Below are positions 47,885 to 59,609 of a stretch of DNA of 64,000 nt, piece by piece. Position numbers and translations under genes: made by a program. Below the pieces are notes generated by a model. The model saw only the letters and a list, made by a program, of their open reading frames with translations. It searched no databases and had not been told where the DNA came from. The stretch comes from Alligator mississippiensis (Eukaryota; Chordata; Crocodylia; Alligatoridae): NCBI RefSeq assembly GCF_030867095.1, contig NC_081835.1:21212501-21276500 (forward strand). The letters are read 5' to 3'. Numbering within the stretch: position 1 is the first letter of the stretch; every line of letters starts with the position of its first letter.

Positions 47885-50133
47885 TTGTCTCTTAATTTCC
47901 CTACAGTGAGAAGTGTCCTTCCAGTTAATCACTGCCTTACTAAATATTCTTGGCTAAAATATAGGAATATGTCAACATCACATTTGTATCTTAATACTAC
48001 AGTTTAGGCAGACATAATGACAGCGCTAAGTACAGCTTGATTTTACATATATGTAGAAGTTACACATGTCCTATCAATAAAACAACCCCAAGAAAATGTG
48101 TATGACATCCCACAACCCTGCCCCCCAGCCCCCACCAAGCGTTGTAGGTTCCTGACATCAGGATTCTACATTTAGTCTTAGGTGGTTTTGAACCTTGCTT
48201 ACATTGTCACCCTCTTGTCAGCTGAGATCAAGTGTAGTCACTGTACTGGTCTGGTACCCAAGCCAAAATGGATTTTAATTGCATTGTGTAGTGGAAGGTG
48301 TAGCTCTGTCCAAATGAACTGTGGACAGGACACCCTATGAGTCTTGTAATTAGCTTCCTCTGGCCAGCTTCCAATGGGAGGATCTTGGCTACATGCTTAC
48401 TTGGGCCTGCACATAGGATGCCTGCCGATGGATTTGGAATTATCTGAAGCCCCAGGCTGAAAAGTCTGGGGTGGAGGATACTTGCTGGTTCCAGTGCCAC
48501 ATACGGTGATTGGACAATTGAGTTTTGCTCAATCAAAAGGATTTGGAACTGATCTGGCTAAATTTGACCTGGAACACGAAAAGTTTTCCAAACCAGAAAA
48601 ACAAACTGTTGTCACCATGTAGTGATTGCAGACTTGTAAGAAACAGATCATCCCCATTCAGGCTTACATATTTAAATCTTACTGAACTCCATCACCCCAG
48701 CATCATTTTCATCAGCATTTGACACCTGTGTTCAAAAACCTTGTTTGCATTCTGCTATGGGAGTTTGCTGCAAACATTTTTTGCTGACAAAGAAATTACA
48801 AAAAACAAAAACTTAGGAACTTGGTATATCAAACCATGGTTCTGTGGTTGTAAAGTAAAGTGCTGTTTTGTATATCGCAACAGAATTTGAAATCCCTTTT
48901 TTAACTTGTTTTTTACCCAAGTCCTATTAGTCACCTGTTAATGATAACGCTACAAAACATATTTGCCTTATCTACAATATACTTTTTCCCAAAACTTCTA
49001 TGATTACTATTGTCAGTACAATGGTAGCAACATTTGCATAACTTTGCTATGAAAGCATTTTTCTTGTATTGGCATTACAAGGCTCACCCCTTTCCTAAGA
49101 TTCCTCCTCTCCATATCTTCTGTTATTTTCTCCAACCACCTTGACTGTTAGGGAGGATGAGTTCCTTCCTACCATAACTTTTTTTCGTACTATACATTAT
49201 CAAGTTACAAATCAGCTAGTATCCAATTTACCTGTATAAAGAAATACCATTTTAGAAAAGCATTCCTTCTGTTTAGAGGAAGACTAGCATAAACTTTCAA
49301 AATAGACCTCCCACCTTCTTATGATGAACCAGATTGCTGCTGGAGATTGGTATACTGGTAGGAACTCCCATAAAACTGTTGTGAAGGGGCATAACAATGC
49401 AATGTGCCTATTACAAAATTCCCCATCTCTTAAAGGCTACGTATAGATAGTCAAAAAGCCCAAGGCTGAATCAGTTAATTCTTCACAGGTTAGTTTAAGC
49501 TGTTTACACTTAGCTGAAGTGGCTCGGGCCACAGACTGGGGCTGCTAGAGCATGCCTTCCTGCTCAGGTGGAGCAGACAGTTTGGGATAAGACTAGCCTG
49601 CCCACTCTGCAAGGAGGGGTTTATGGGGGAGATACAAAGTATCCTGGGATGCTCAGGGACTATAAATTAACTTGAATCTGGAGGAGATTCTAGGACAGAA
49701 TTTCAATAAACTGATTTAATCCAAATCAGTTAAATCTGATACTACCTCCATCCAGATTTACCTTAAACCATTTTTGGCTATTTTGAAAGCAGTTTATATG
49801 CACTGATCTTCTCTTGTGCTGGTTTTTGTGTCATTTCTGTCCCTATCCTAAATGTTTTTGCTTCTATAAATAGAACACCCCGACTCGGATCGATTTTGAC
49901 TAGAATGATTCCTACAGGTGAAGAGATTTGTTTTTTAATCGTGAATGTTTTAGGAGTTCTATGCCCACCTTATTAAACAAAATATTAATCAAAATTGTAA
50001 TTCCAGTCAAAATGCAAAAAAAGTATGTGTGTCAAATAAAATAGAGCAGGAATATATATATATGGACCTTTGAAAAGGCCAGCAGTAGCCAGTACTAAAG
50101 AAAAGCTGTGTATTTAAAATTGTTAGAACAATC
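47885..50133. other. Intergenic stretch: nothing firm
   Basis: AT-rich DNA. 49430-49810 has repeat-like character (GTTTAAGCTGTTTACACTTA, GGCTCGGGCC), but I could not identify a family or ends. No exon or RNA gene is supported. Confidence 0.4.
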
Positions 50134-50438
50134 CAGGGGTTTCAAACATGTGGTCTGTAGGACTTCCAGAAGGGCCAGGAATTTGTGAGTGGAGTGAGCA
50201 GGGATGGACCCTGCTGCCAAATTCTCTGCTATAGAGACCGGATGAGCATGTGTGTCAGCCATGGGGGGCAAGCAATGGCCATGTTAACCCGTGTGCTTCC
50301 ATTTCTCCTGCCACTGCACTTTCCCTACCATCTGGTCTGATTTGTAGCCCAGGAGGTTCTTTGCAGGCTAGATTCAGTCCATGAGGAGCTCTGCATTCTG
50401 GATTTGGCTTGGGGGCACAGGTGACTTTAACACTTCTG
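50134..50438. mobile_element. hAT-like element, 305 bp
   Basis: Starts CAGGGGTTTCAAACATGTGG and ends GACTTTAACACTTCTG, i.e. CAGAAGTGTTAAAG reversed, a match to the start. Flanks are GAACAATC and AAACAATC (7/8), fitting an 8-bp hAT duplication. Non-coding. Confidence 0.8.
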
Positions 50439-51589
50439 AAACAATCCATATAAACATAAAAAATAAAAATCACAATTAAAAAAAAGGTTATTATTAGGGC
50501 TAAAAACAAAGCAAGTAAACTTTTCTCCACTATTAAATCATTTGAGCTGTAGAAAAGACAGCATAAAGCAAGATTAGAAAGTATGGTAAGCCAGTTAATG
50601 GAGCTAATGATTAACTAATGTACAGTATTTTCATTGTTATGAAGAGTTTATTTGATCTTTGTTTATATAAGATACAATGCTTTTGAAAAATAGATTAAAG
50701 GAAAGGTAAGCAATGAATTGTGAAACTCCTGAAGTCCTTTGGGAGAGTGTTACATATTGGTTTGGAAGATATTCAGAAGTCAAAGAACGTGGGTTCAGTT
50801 GTTTTAATTCCCTGCTCAGCCACTGATGCGCCATGTAGTCTGAAGCAAATCAGGTGGGCTTGGCCCACTTCCTTGGAAGAATGTCAGCCCAGGAAGGGAC
50901 AGAGCAGGAAGAAAACCAAAAAATGCAAAAAGGAGTTGTAGCTGTAGCTGTAGCCCAGTGGTTGCCTTGCTGCCCTTTGGAGCCCAAGGTCCTGGATCCA
51001 AGACCCCTGTCTGCCTGGGACAGAGGGAGAGGCAGTGCCCTAGGTCGGCCAGTTGTCACATGCTCCCTCGTTAGCTCTCTTGCTCAGAATTTTGGTTTTT
51101 GAAAGGTTCGGGGGGGGGAGGGGGGCGTTGACTGATCTCTCAGAGAATGCTACATGAGGAACCTGAGAGGAGAGGGCAGAGCCTAAGTGCTGTGTAGTTT
51201 TGGGGAACTTGTGAGTTTAAGGTGGACTGCCTCCATTTCTTGCTGGCTATACATGCCTGCTCTGTTCTTCATACAGACATTACACTTTTACTGGTATAAG
51301 TGCTCAGAAACCAGTATATACCCATAACAGAGCAGAAGTTCAGCACACAAACTAGTTTAAAAGCGCTAGAATCTGGTCTTTGCCCCTCCCTCAACTAAAG
51401 GGTGAATGTGCGTTATACTTGCCAGTGGTCTAAACTGCTGAACTATGCCACTTACAGAAAATTGCATAACTTAAATTAATTCTACCTCAGGTTTTTTAAT
51501 GTCTGTGCGTAGCCCGGAGAACTTGCTGCTGGGGCTGTCAAGCTGCTCTTTTCCTCCACCTAAGCATAACTCGAACCCAGCTCTTAAAC

Positions 51590-53560
51590 CAGGTGCAGGC
51601 AATTTATTTCAGGCCACTTACCTAGTTTTGGCAGGCTGTCCAGGGCCTCATGGGTAGCCCCGCCCCTTGACAGATGCCCCACCCCTTGACAGGTGTTCCG
51701 CCCCCTGGTCACCATCTTGGGACCAATGTCTTGGGACCAGTGTCCCAAGGCCAGCTCCAGTGGGGCCCAAAGTGAGGTGCAGCCTGGCAGGGGTCTGTGG
51801 AGCGGGGCTGGGCTGCACCAGAAGGGAGAGGGGGGAGCTGGCCCAGCTCCATGGAGCCCCTGCCAGCTGGGACCCTGTGCTCCTGCCACCCTGCTCTGGG
51901 CCCCACCAGCACTGGTCCCAGAACACCGGTGCAGGCCCCGTGCTCCTGCTGGCTCCCCGCCCACTCACACCCCATGTGCCACAGCCCCGCGGTAAAGGCA
52001 AGGGGCAGCACACAGTCCCGACCCCCTGCTCGCTGGCAGGGAACAAGCTGGTGCTGAGCGTGGGGAAAAGTGGCCCCTTGCCCGCCCCATGGCTGGTGCT
52101 TCCTGCTGCAGGTGCTCGCAGCCCACGTGGGGCTGTCTGGAACAGGCACAGGCAGCTCCACGCAAGCTGCAAGCAGCTACAGCACAGGGTGCCGGCCACG
52201 CCGCGAGCGAGGGGACACTTCCCTGAGCTCATCATCAGCTTGTAACCTGCCCCACTGCCAGCCTGGGCCCTGTGCCGGCTCTGGGCTTGCCCGTTGGCGG
52301 CAGCAGCTGCAGTCCCCCCGCTTGCCGTGCTGGGCAGTGTTGGCTGCTCCTGCTTGCCCGGAGCTCACACGCTGGGCAGTCTAGAGGCACCAGTGGCAAA
52401 CGCTGCCCAGCACAGCAAGTGCTGGGGGGTGGAGGGGGTCACAGCTGCTGTCACCACACATAGCCCTGACAGGCAAGCCTGGAGCTGGCACAGGGCCGGG
52501 TTACAAGGTGGTGCTGAGCGTGGGGGTGGGGGGAGTGGCCCCTCACCTGTCCCATGCCTGGTGCCTCACAGCCACTTGCAGACTGCCTGGGGCTGCCTGT
52601 GCCGTGGACTGCTAGCGGCTGCAGCAGGGAGCACCAGCCATGGGGCGGAGGAGGGGCTGCTTTCCTCCATGCCAGGAAGGAGCAGGGAAGGAGCCCAGAG
52701 AAAAGCTAAGTGCAGGGGTGGGAAAAGTGGCCCCTCCCCTGCACCATGGTTGCAGCTGCTGTTGCCATGCATAGCCCCGACAGGCAAGCCTGGAGCTGGC
52801 ACAGGGCCCAGACTGGCAGTGGGGCTGCATTACAAGGTGGTGTTGAGAGTGGCAGGAGAAAGCAGCCCCTCACCTGCCCCATGCCTGGCGCCCTGCAGCT
52901 GCTCGCAGCCCGCCTGGGGCTACCTGTGCCTGCTTCGGACAGCCCGCTGTGGGCTACGAGTGGCTGCAGCAGGGAGCGCTGACCACAGGGCAGGGGAGGG
53001 GCTGCTTTCCTCCATGCCCGGACGGAGCAGGGAAGGTGCCCAGGAAAAAGCTGAGCGTGGAGGAGAGGCAAAAGCAGCCCCTGTCCCTCCCTGTGGCTGA
53101 CACTCCCTGCTGCAGCCGCTCGCAGCCTGTGCAGGGCTGTCTGGAGCAGGCACAGGCAGCCCCAGGCGGGCCGCAAGTGGCTGCAGCATGGGTAACTGGG
53201 CACTGGGCGGGCAAGGAGCCGGTTTTCCCCTCCCTGTTGTGCTCCTTCCCTGCCCAGGTTCCCCCCTTGTCCTTCTCCCCCCTGCCCTTACCTGAGGTTC
53301 TGGCATGGGGCAGCCACATGCTCCTGGGCCAGAAGCCCTTGCTGGGGCTTCTGGCTGGGAGGTGGGGCTGGGCAGGTCCTGCTATTGTGGGAGTCTGCCA
53401 GGTTTCCCCTGGGTCCTACTGCCCTTGGTTCCCGTCATTTTTGACAGAAACCAAGGGCAGATAAATATTAATTTTCTACATTTTTTAGGGGCCCCGCAGG
53501 CCAGATAGAATGGCCTCGCAGGCCAAATCCAGCCTGCAGGCCGTATTTTGCCCACCCCCA
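51590..53560. mobile_element. Long hAT element with GC-rich tandem core, perfect TSD
   Basis: Starts CAGGTGCAGGCAATTTATTT and ends GTATTTTGCCCACCCCCA. TCTTAAAC is exact on both sides (51582-51589 and 53561-53568). The right end, reversed, matches the short element at 33583. From about 52040 to 53200 the core carries at least four diverged units with the words GGTG(C/T)TGAG(C/A)GTGG, CCCCATGCCTGG, GC(C/T)CGCAGCC and GGCACAGGCAGC. Frames of up to 268 codons on both strands are explained by this composition. No transposase was found. Confidence 0.88.
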
Positions 53561-53961
53561 TCTTAAACCCACCTTACCAGTGGCTCAGGGGTATAAAATA
53601 GCAGTACCTAGTTTCAAAATAAGAGGCTGGAGTGTCTCTGTTTATCAGTGGCTAGATCCCACCAAAATTTTGTTTTGGGCCCCACGTGTTTAGAGAGACA
53701 TAACAATTGTAGTAATAGCATAGGATACAGATACAAGTTGATATAATGCAACTACTATACTTGCACGATTATTGTAATACACATTGCAAAACCACTTCAG
53801 TTTAACCCCGATTCATTCAGAGTCAAAGTTAGAATGATTTAACTCATTCATATTACAACAGGATCATACAGACATAACAGTTACGGTGCAACTGTTTCCT
53901 TTGTATTTGTTTCTCTAAATTAATAGCTTACGCATTGAATTAATTTAGATACGCCATGTAC

Positions 53962-54209
53962 TAGCTCATAGAAAATTAGGGTTGGAAAGGACCTCAGGAG
54001 ATCATTTAGTCAAACCCCCAGCTCAAAGCAGGACCATCCCCAATTATATCATCCCAGCCAAGGCTCTGTCTAGCTGGGCCGTAAAAACCTCCAAGGATGG
54101 AGATTCTACCACTTCTCTGCGTAACCTGTTCCAGTGCTTTACTACCCTCCTCATGAGAGTTTTTCCTAATATGTAACCTAAACTTCTCTTGCTGCACCTT
54201 GAGACTATT
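53962..54209 (-). repeat. CR1 fragment, inverted (CR1-g)
   Basis: TCATAGAAAATTAGGGTTGG, AAAGGACCTCAGGAGATCAT, CCCCCAGCTCAAAGCAGGAC and the reversed ORF2 C-terminus (GGTAACCTGTTCCAG-type) mark an inverted CR1 3' part. It stops at an LTR and appears to continue weakly after 55223 (CATTGCTCATGATTTG). Confidence 0.85.
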
Positions 54210-55222
54210 TGTCATAGTGCAGTGTCCCCAGGGATGGTCGATGCCCCTGGCTATAACATAACAATAATGATGGGATCATGCTCTGCCTTTTTAAGAAGGC
54301 AAACTTCTCCCCTAGTCTAGCTTGCTACTCAGCCCAGGGTACCTTATGAGTCCTATAGGCAACAGACCAGACATCTCAGGGCAGCTCTTTCATGCAGGAA
54401 CTCTTTCCCCTGGCAGTTGCCAGAGAACTACCTCCTGCCAGTCCCAGTCCTGAGGCTTATATGTACCCAAGGCCTTGCCTCCTTTGAGTCAGCTGACCGC
54501 ATGCAGGTGGCAGCTAATTCTTTCACTAGCTTGTAGCTCAGGCAACCTGAAGCTGTGAAGCTCTTCCTAGCCTGTAGGGCTCTCTGGCTAGGCTGCTTCT
54601 GCCCTTAAAGGAGCAGGCACGTGATGAATAGGTCCAGGGAGGTGATACTTCCCCTCTATAGGGCGTTGGTCAGACCGCAGTTGGAGTACTGCGTGCAATT
54701 CTGGGCGCCACACTTCAAGAAGGATGCGGATAACCTGGAGAGGGTCCAGAGAAGGGCAACTCATATGGTCAAGGGCCTGCAGACCAAGCCCTACGAGGAG
54801 AGACTAGAGAAACTGGATCTTTTCAGCCTCTGCAAGAGAAGGTTGAGAGGCGACCTTGTGGCTGCCTATAAGTTCATCACGGGGGCACAGAAGGGAATTG
54901 GTGAGTATTTATTCACCAAGGCACCCCCGGGGGTTACAAGAAATAATGGCCACAAGCTAGCAGAGAGCAGATTTAGATTGGACATTAGGAAGAACTTCTT
55001 CACAGTTCGAGTGGCCAAGGTCTGGAACGGGCTCCCAAGGGAGGTGGTGCTCTCCCCTACCCTGGGGGTCTTCAAGAGGAGGTTAGATGAGTATCTAGCT
55101 GGGGTCATCTAGACCCAGCACTCTTTCCTGCCTATGCAGGGGGTTGGACTCGATGATCTATTGAGGTCCCTTCCGACCCTAACATCTATGAATCTATGAA
55201 TCTATGTGACAGCCCTGTGACA
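54210..55222 (-). mobile_element. Solo LTR inside CR1-g, itself hit by CR1-c (LTR-4)
   Basis: The left end is TGTCATAGTGC and the right end GCCCTGTGACA, giving a TGTCA(T/C)AG terminal inverted repeat. Without the inserted CR1 it is about 427 bp. Read on the minus strand it has GTCAGCTGAC (54497-54488), then ATATAA (54462-54457), the same promoter layout as LTR-2. Flanks CTATT and GCATT each differ by one base from CCATT, a possible 5-bp duplication. Confidence 0.6.
54621..55206 (+). mobile_element. CR1 LINE 3' fragment (CR1-c)
   Basis: Encodes an intact 163-codon ORF2 C-terminus (CVQFWAPHFKKDADNLERVQ through SRFRLDIRKNFFTVRVAKVW) and ends in three ATCTATGA-type units. It is nearly identical to CR1-a at 15826-16400 and keeps CCCTACGAGGAG where CR1-a has lost a base. 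This is a recent, 5'-truncated insertion. Confidence 0.93.
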
Positions 55223-56206
55223 GCATTGCTCATGATTTGTAATTGTTACACATAGCTTTCCTTTTTTACTTCAGTTAACTAATGACAAATTAGTACAGTT
55301 GACAAGGTTGCTTATAGTTGAGTCAGTATATGTATTTTGTACAATATGTATGCTTGAGGACGTGTTTCCTTAGCATGGTTCAAGATGGTACCAAGTAGGG
55401 TCAAGGAAGAAGAGTTTTAGTTGGTTGCTTCATTTCTTTGTTGCTTTAGGTGACAACAGTTGTTTGTTTGGTTTGGGTTTTCTTTACTACAGATGGAAAA
55501 TAAAAGTTCTTAGATCTGTGCTGAGCACAGAGAAATATTCTGCAGCAAAAACCACACATTCAAACAGGCTTGGTACTAGAAGGTAGAAATTCAGCTTGGT
55601 TGCATAATGAGCTCAACTGGCTCAGAGTTCCGACATGGTTTCGTTGTTAGTAATAAAACCAACTTCAAGCAAATGATGCTTCCCCCCACCCCCACCCCTG
55701 TCAGCATGAATGCTCAGCAGGATTTGGGTGGCAAGCCCTGCCCTGCCCCTGAATTCCTGGCCCCACTACTAGCTCTATGGGTCACATACCACAGCTCCAC
55801 AAGCTATATCTGGTGTCACCCCACACATAAAGCTAAAATGAACAAGCAGTGTATTTTCCAAATGGATACAGCAAATGTTGAAATACGAAGCCCTTAAAGT
55901 GAACTTCCTGCCAAAAATCTCAATCTGTTCTTTATTCATCTCCAGTACAATATATAGCATATTACTTCAAAAAACAAACAACCCCTCCCAAAACAAAACA
56001 AGCATCCCCCCCCACTATTTTCAGAGAGAGTTACTCATGTGGGGAGTCTAAACACAATAATACTCTTTAAATTGTAAAAATATCTTTTAAGAAATAAAAT
56101 AATTAATCTGCAATGGATTTCTCAGAAGCAAAAACCCATCAGATATGAGTAATCCTCCATGACATTATTACTAATTCCTGAAACTCCCAAATTTCTCCTT
56201 TCTGTT
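55223..56206. other. Intergenic stretch: nothing recognised
   Basis: AT-rich DNA, perhaps beginning with the remaining tail of CR1-g. No gene or element ends are supported. Confidence 0.4.
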
Positions 56207-58740
56207 TCTATAGATTCATAAATGCTAGGTTTGGAAGGGACCTCAACAGATCATCAAATCCAACCTCCTGCCTAGGCAGGAAAGAGTGCTGGGGTCAGAT
56301 GACCCCAGCCAGATGCCTATCCAGCCTTCTCTTAAAGACCCCCAAGGCAGGGGAGAGCACCACCTCCCTTGGAAACCCATTCCAAATTTTAGCCACCCTT
56401 ACTGTGAAGAAGTTTTTCTGGATATCTAGCCTAAATCTGCTGTCTGTCAGTTTGTGACCATTGTTCCTTGTTACCCCAAGAGGCGCCTTGGTGAACAGAG
56501 CATCTGCGATCCCTTGCTGCGTCTCTCTAATGAATTTGTAGGTGGCCACAAGATCCCCTCTCAGCCTTCTCGTGCAGAGGCTGAAGAGGTCCAGGTCCCT
56601 CAGTCTCTCCTCATAGGGCTTGTCTTGTGAGCCCCTAACCATATGAGTGGCCTTCCTCTGGACCCTCTCGAGTCTATCAACATCCTTCTTGAAGTATGGT
56701 GCCCAAAACTGAATGCAGTACTCCAACTATGGTCTGACCAATGCTGCATAGAGGGGAAGTATCACCTCTTTGGTTCTATTTGTCATGCATCTGCTGATGC
56801 ATGATAAAGTGCAGTTAGCTTTGCTGATGATTTCATCACACAGAAGACTCATGTTCATCCTGGAGTCCACTATGACTCCAAGATCCCTTTATGCTTCTGT
56901 GCTGCTGTGAGGGTCACTTCCCAGCCAGTAGGTGCGCTGGACATTTTTGTGCCTGTCTTGGCCGGGCTGAACCGACTCGAGGTGATTCAGAATTTACCCG
57001 TTCATCAGGGCGGGCTGGTGAATAGAGAGGCTGACAAGCTTAATGGTTGCAAAAAACTTTACTTACGTCGCGGGTGGCTGCGACGGAAACGGTTCGGTCG
57101 TCTGGACGACAATGTGAGTTGCTCCAGCTGGCGAGGCCAATGCCAGTAAACTCGTCCGTAATTCAAGCCGGCGGGAAAAGGGTACGTCTGGGACTGCGTT
57201 CGGCGACGGGAAGAAGGATCGATAGGTGATCAGTCTATCGATCAGCTAGCCGCAAGTCGGATCTCTAAGAGGCACTCTGCAGCGTGCTCAAAGCTCTTGG
57301 ACTTGGGCGGAAGTCGCGCTAGTTTTTAAACGGCCAGCAAGCCAATTACCGGCCGCCACGTGTGAATAATTTAGCACTAGCCAATTGCGGGGCATGAATT
57401 TGCATCCGAATGGCGGGAACTCTTTGCACCATGCACCTCCATGCTGCAAAGAGAAAATGCATCCTGCAAAGGCAGCTGCAAAGTGGCGGGAACTCCCTCC
57501 TGCACGCGGGTTCTTTATGCAGCAAAAACCCTCGCTGTGCAAGAGGCTCTCGTGTGTCAAGAAAATTCCATAGTGCCGAGGCACCAAACTCACTGGGTTA
57601 TGACAGTGCCCTAGGTGCAGCACTCTGCACTTGTCCTTTTTGCACTGCATCCTATTGTGTACTGCCCACTTTTCTAACCTGTCCAGGTCTGCCTGCAATC
57701 ATTCCCCCACAATTTAGTATCATCCACAAAGTTGGACAGAGTACACTTCACACCCACATCCAAGTCACTGATGAAGATATTGAAGAGTACAGGTCCAAGG
57801 ACCAAACCCCACGGGACCCCACTACCCACATTCTTCCAGGTCAGTACCGACCCATCTACTAGCACTCTCTGGGTGTGATCGCTAAGCCAATTTATCACCC
57901 ACCGGACCATGTAAATATCTTTGTCACAGCCTCTTTATTTATGAAAATAGGATGAGATACCGTATCAAAGGCCTCGCTAAAGTCCAAGAAAATGACATCC
58001 AGCTCTACTCCTGTGTCTAAGCATATTGTGACTGTCATAAAACGAAACCAGATTGGTCAGGCATGATCTATCTGCTATGAATCCATGCTTGTTTCCCTGC
58101 TGCATTATTTTTCCCGCTGGACTAGCACAAATATGATCCTTCAGAATCTTTTCAAAGACCTTTCCAAGGATGGAGGTGAGACTGACTGGCCTATAATTAC
58201 TCAGATCCTCCTTCCTCCCCTTCTTGAAAATAAGGACCACATTTGCCCTTTTCCAGTCCTGCGGGACCTGACCTGAGCACCATGAGTGCTCAAACAGCCA
58301 CACCAGTGGTTCTGCTATGACACCAGCCAATTCCTTCAGTACTCTCGGATGCAGCTCATCCAGGCCTGCTGACTTGAACACATCCAGTCCATCCAAGGGA
58401 CTCTGCACCAAGTCAGCGTTGAAAGTTGGTAGGCTGGCGTCCCTTTGATGCCCATCTAAGAACCCATTAGGAGACTTATCTTGACCCCTCAAAAAACTCA
58501 TCGAAGAGCTCAGCCTTGTCCCTGCTGTCTGTCACTGATTGCTCCTTCTTGTTCAGTAGGGGTCCTTTGCTGCCCTGCGTCTTCCTTTTACTCCCTACAT
58601 ACCTAAAAAAAGACTTTTTGTCGTCTTTAATTTGTGTTGCCAGCCTCAACTTTGTAGTTGCTTTGGCCTTTCTAACTGCCTCCCTGTAAGTGCGAGCCCA
58701 GTAGGTATACTCATCCTTGGTAGCTTCCCCCTGATAATTT
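56207..58740 (-). mobile_element. CR1 LINE, inverted, split by a solo LTR (CR1-d)
   Basis: Read on the minus strand: GEATKDEYTYWARTYREAVR, SAGLDELHPRVLKELAGVIA, NYRPVSLTSILGKVFEKILK, motif A with LDFSEAFDT, GSGVPWGLVLGPVLFNIFIS, FVDDTKLWG and the C-terminus FWAPYFKKDVDRLERVQRKA. The 3' end is at about 56207 (reversed TATAGATTCATAAATG). It is broken by several frame changes and by an LTR at 56954-57605. It is 5'-truncated near 58740. Confidence 0.92.
56954..57605 (-). mobile_element. CpG-rich solo LTR in CR1-d, TSD GTGCC (LTR-3)
   Basis: A 652-bp element starting TGTCTTGGCC and ending GGTTATGACA. GTGCC is exact on both sides (56949-56953 and 57606-57610). Without it the CR1 text around CTAGGTGCAGCAC is continuous. 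The sequence keeps many CpG sites. TGGCGGGAACTC occurs twice, 73 bp apart (57411 and 57484), and contains an E2F-like TTCCCGCC reversed. On the minus strand GGCCGTTTAAAAAC could serve as a TATA-like box. Orientation is inferred; no retroviral frame is present. Confidence 0.88.
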
Positions 58741-59601
58741 ATTGTCATGAAATCAGTTCTCCTGTTTTTTATTAATGTGTTTTGGTTATTCTTTACTATT
58801 TATAGTTAACTTATAATAAGTCCTCTCAGCCTGGAACAAGAGGACTTCATAGAAATATTATGATTTTATTAGTGCCATTGTTTTGTATAATATTATTAGG
58901 AAATGTAAATTTTGAACAAATCTAGCACTGGTAAGCTGTGGACACTAGATGGCAGCATCAGTCTTGTTTCAAGTTCTATGAATACCAGATTAGTTCAACT
59001 GAGACTAGTGATGACTTTTGGCCTATTTAATTAAAATGTTGGGGCTGGGACGGTGTGGGTGCTAAGGCACATGATTGACAGTTCAGATAACACAAGTTTG
59101 AGGCCATAGTAGAAGCACTCAGAGTGCAGCCCTGTCAGATTCCAATTAATCTGCGAATTCTGCTAAATACTTTGTCACAAGGACATGAAAAGATTAAAAT
59201 GTTCTTTGGGAACTACCAGGGGTATGGACAAATGCACATTTTAGTGACTTTAAAAAGGAAAGGAGAGCTGTTGCTCAGGACTGCGGGGCAGCTGTTAGGC
59301 TGTGATTCTTGCATCTGCATGATCTTGTAGTGATTAAAATGAGCTAAATTACCATAATTTGGATTCTGAATGAAGCAAAGTTAAAGATGGAACAGTTTTA
59401 CTACACTTACATCACTGTCATGCATATGTAACATTTACATCCTGTCAGGTTCTAGCCATATCCTTTGATACTGCTACAGTTGTTGCACTGGTTCATACCA
59501 CCACATTCTGTTTCCTTGTAACATCATGAAAAGTCCAGTTCTGAAAGGTGCTGAGCACCTTCTGTAGAAAGCTGAGAGCATGTTGTTGAAGATCCTCATT
59601 A
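58741..59601. other. Intergenic stretch: nothing firm
   Basis: AT-rich with no recognised gene. 59040-59100 (GGGGCTGGGACGGTGTGGGT) may be a SINE remnant, but no control boxes are convincing. Confidence 0.4.
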
Positions 59602-59609
59602 TCTTACAT

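Noticed and set aside
51600-53510. Frames of up to 268 codons in the GC-rich block
   Set aside because: They lie within a hAT element with exact target duplication and exist on both strands. The residues are repetitive Gly/Ala/Pro/Cys text from diverged tandem units.
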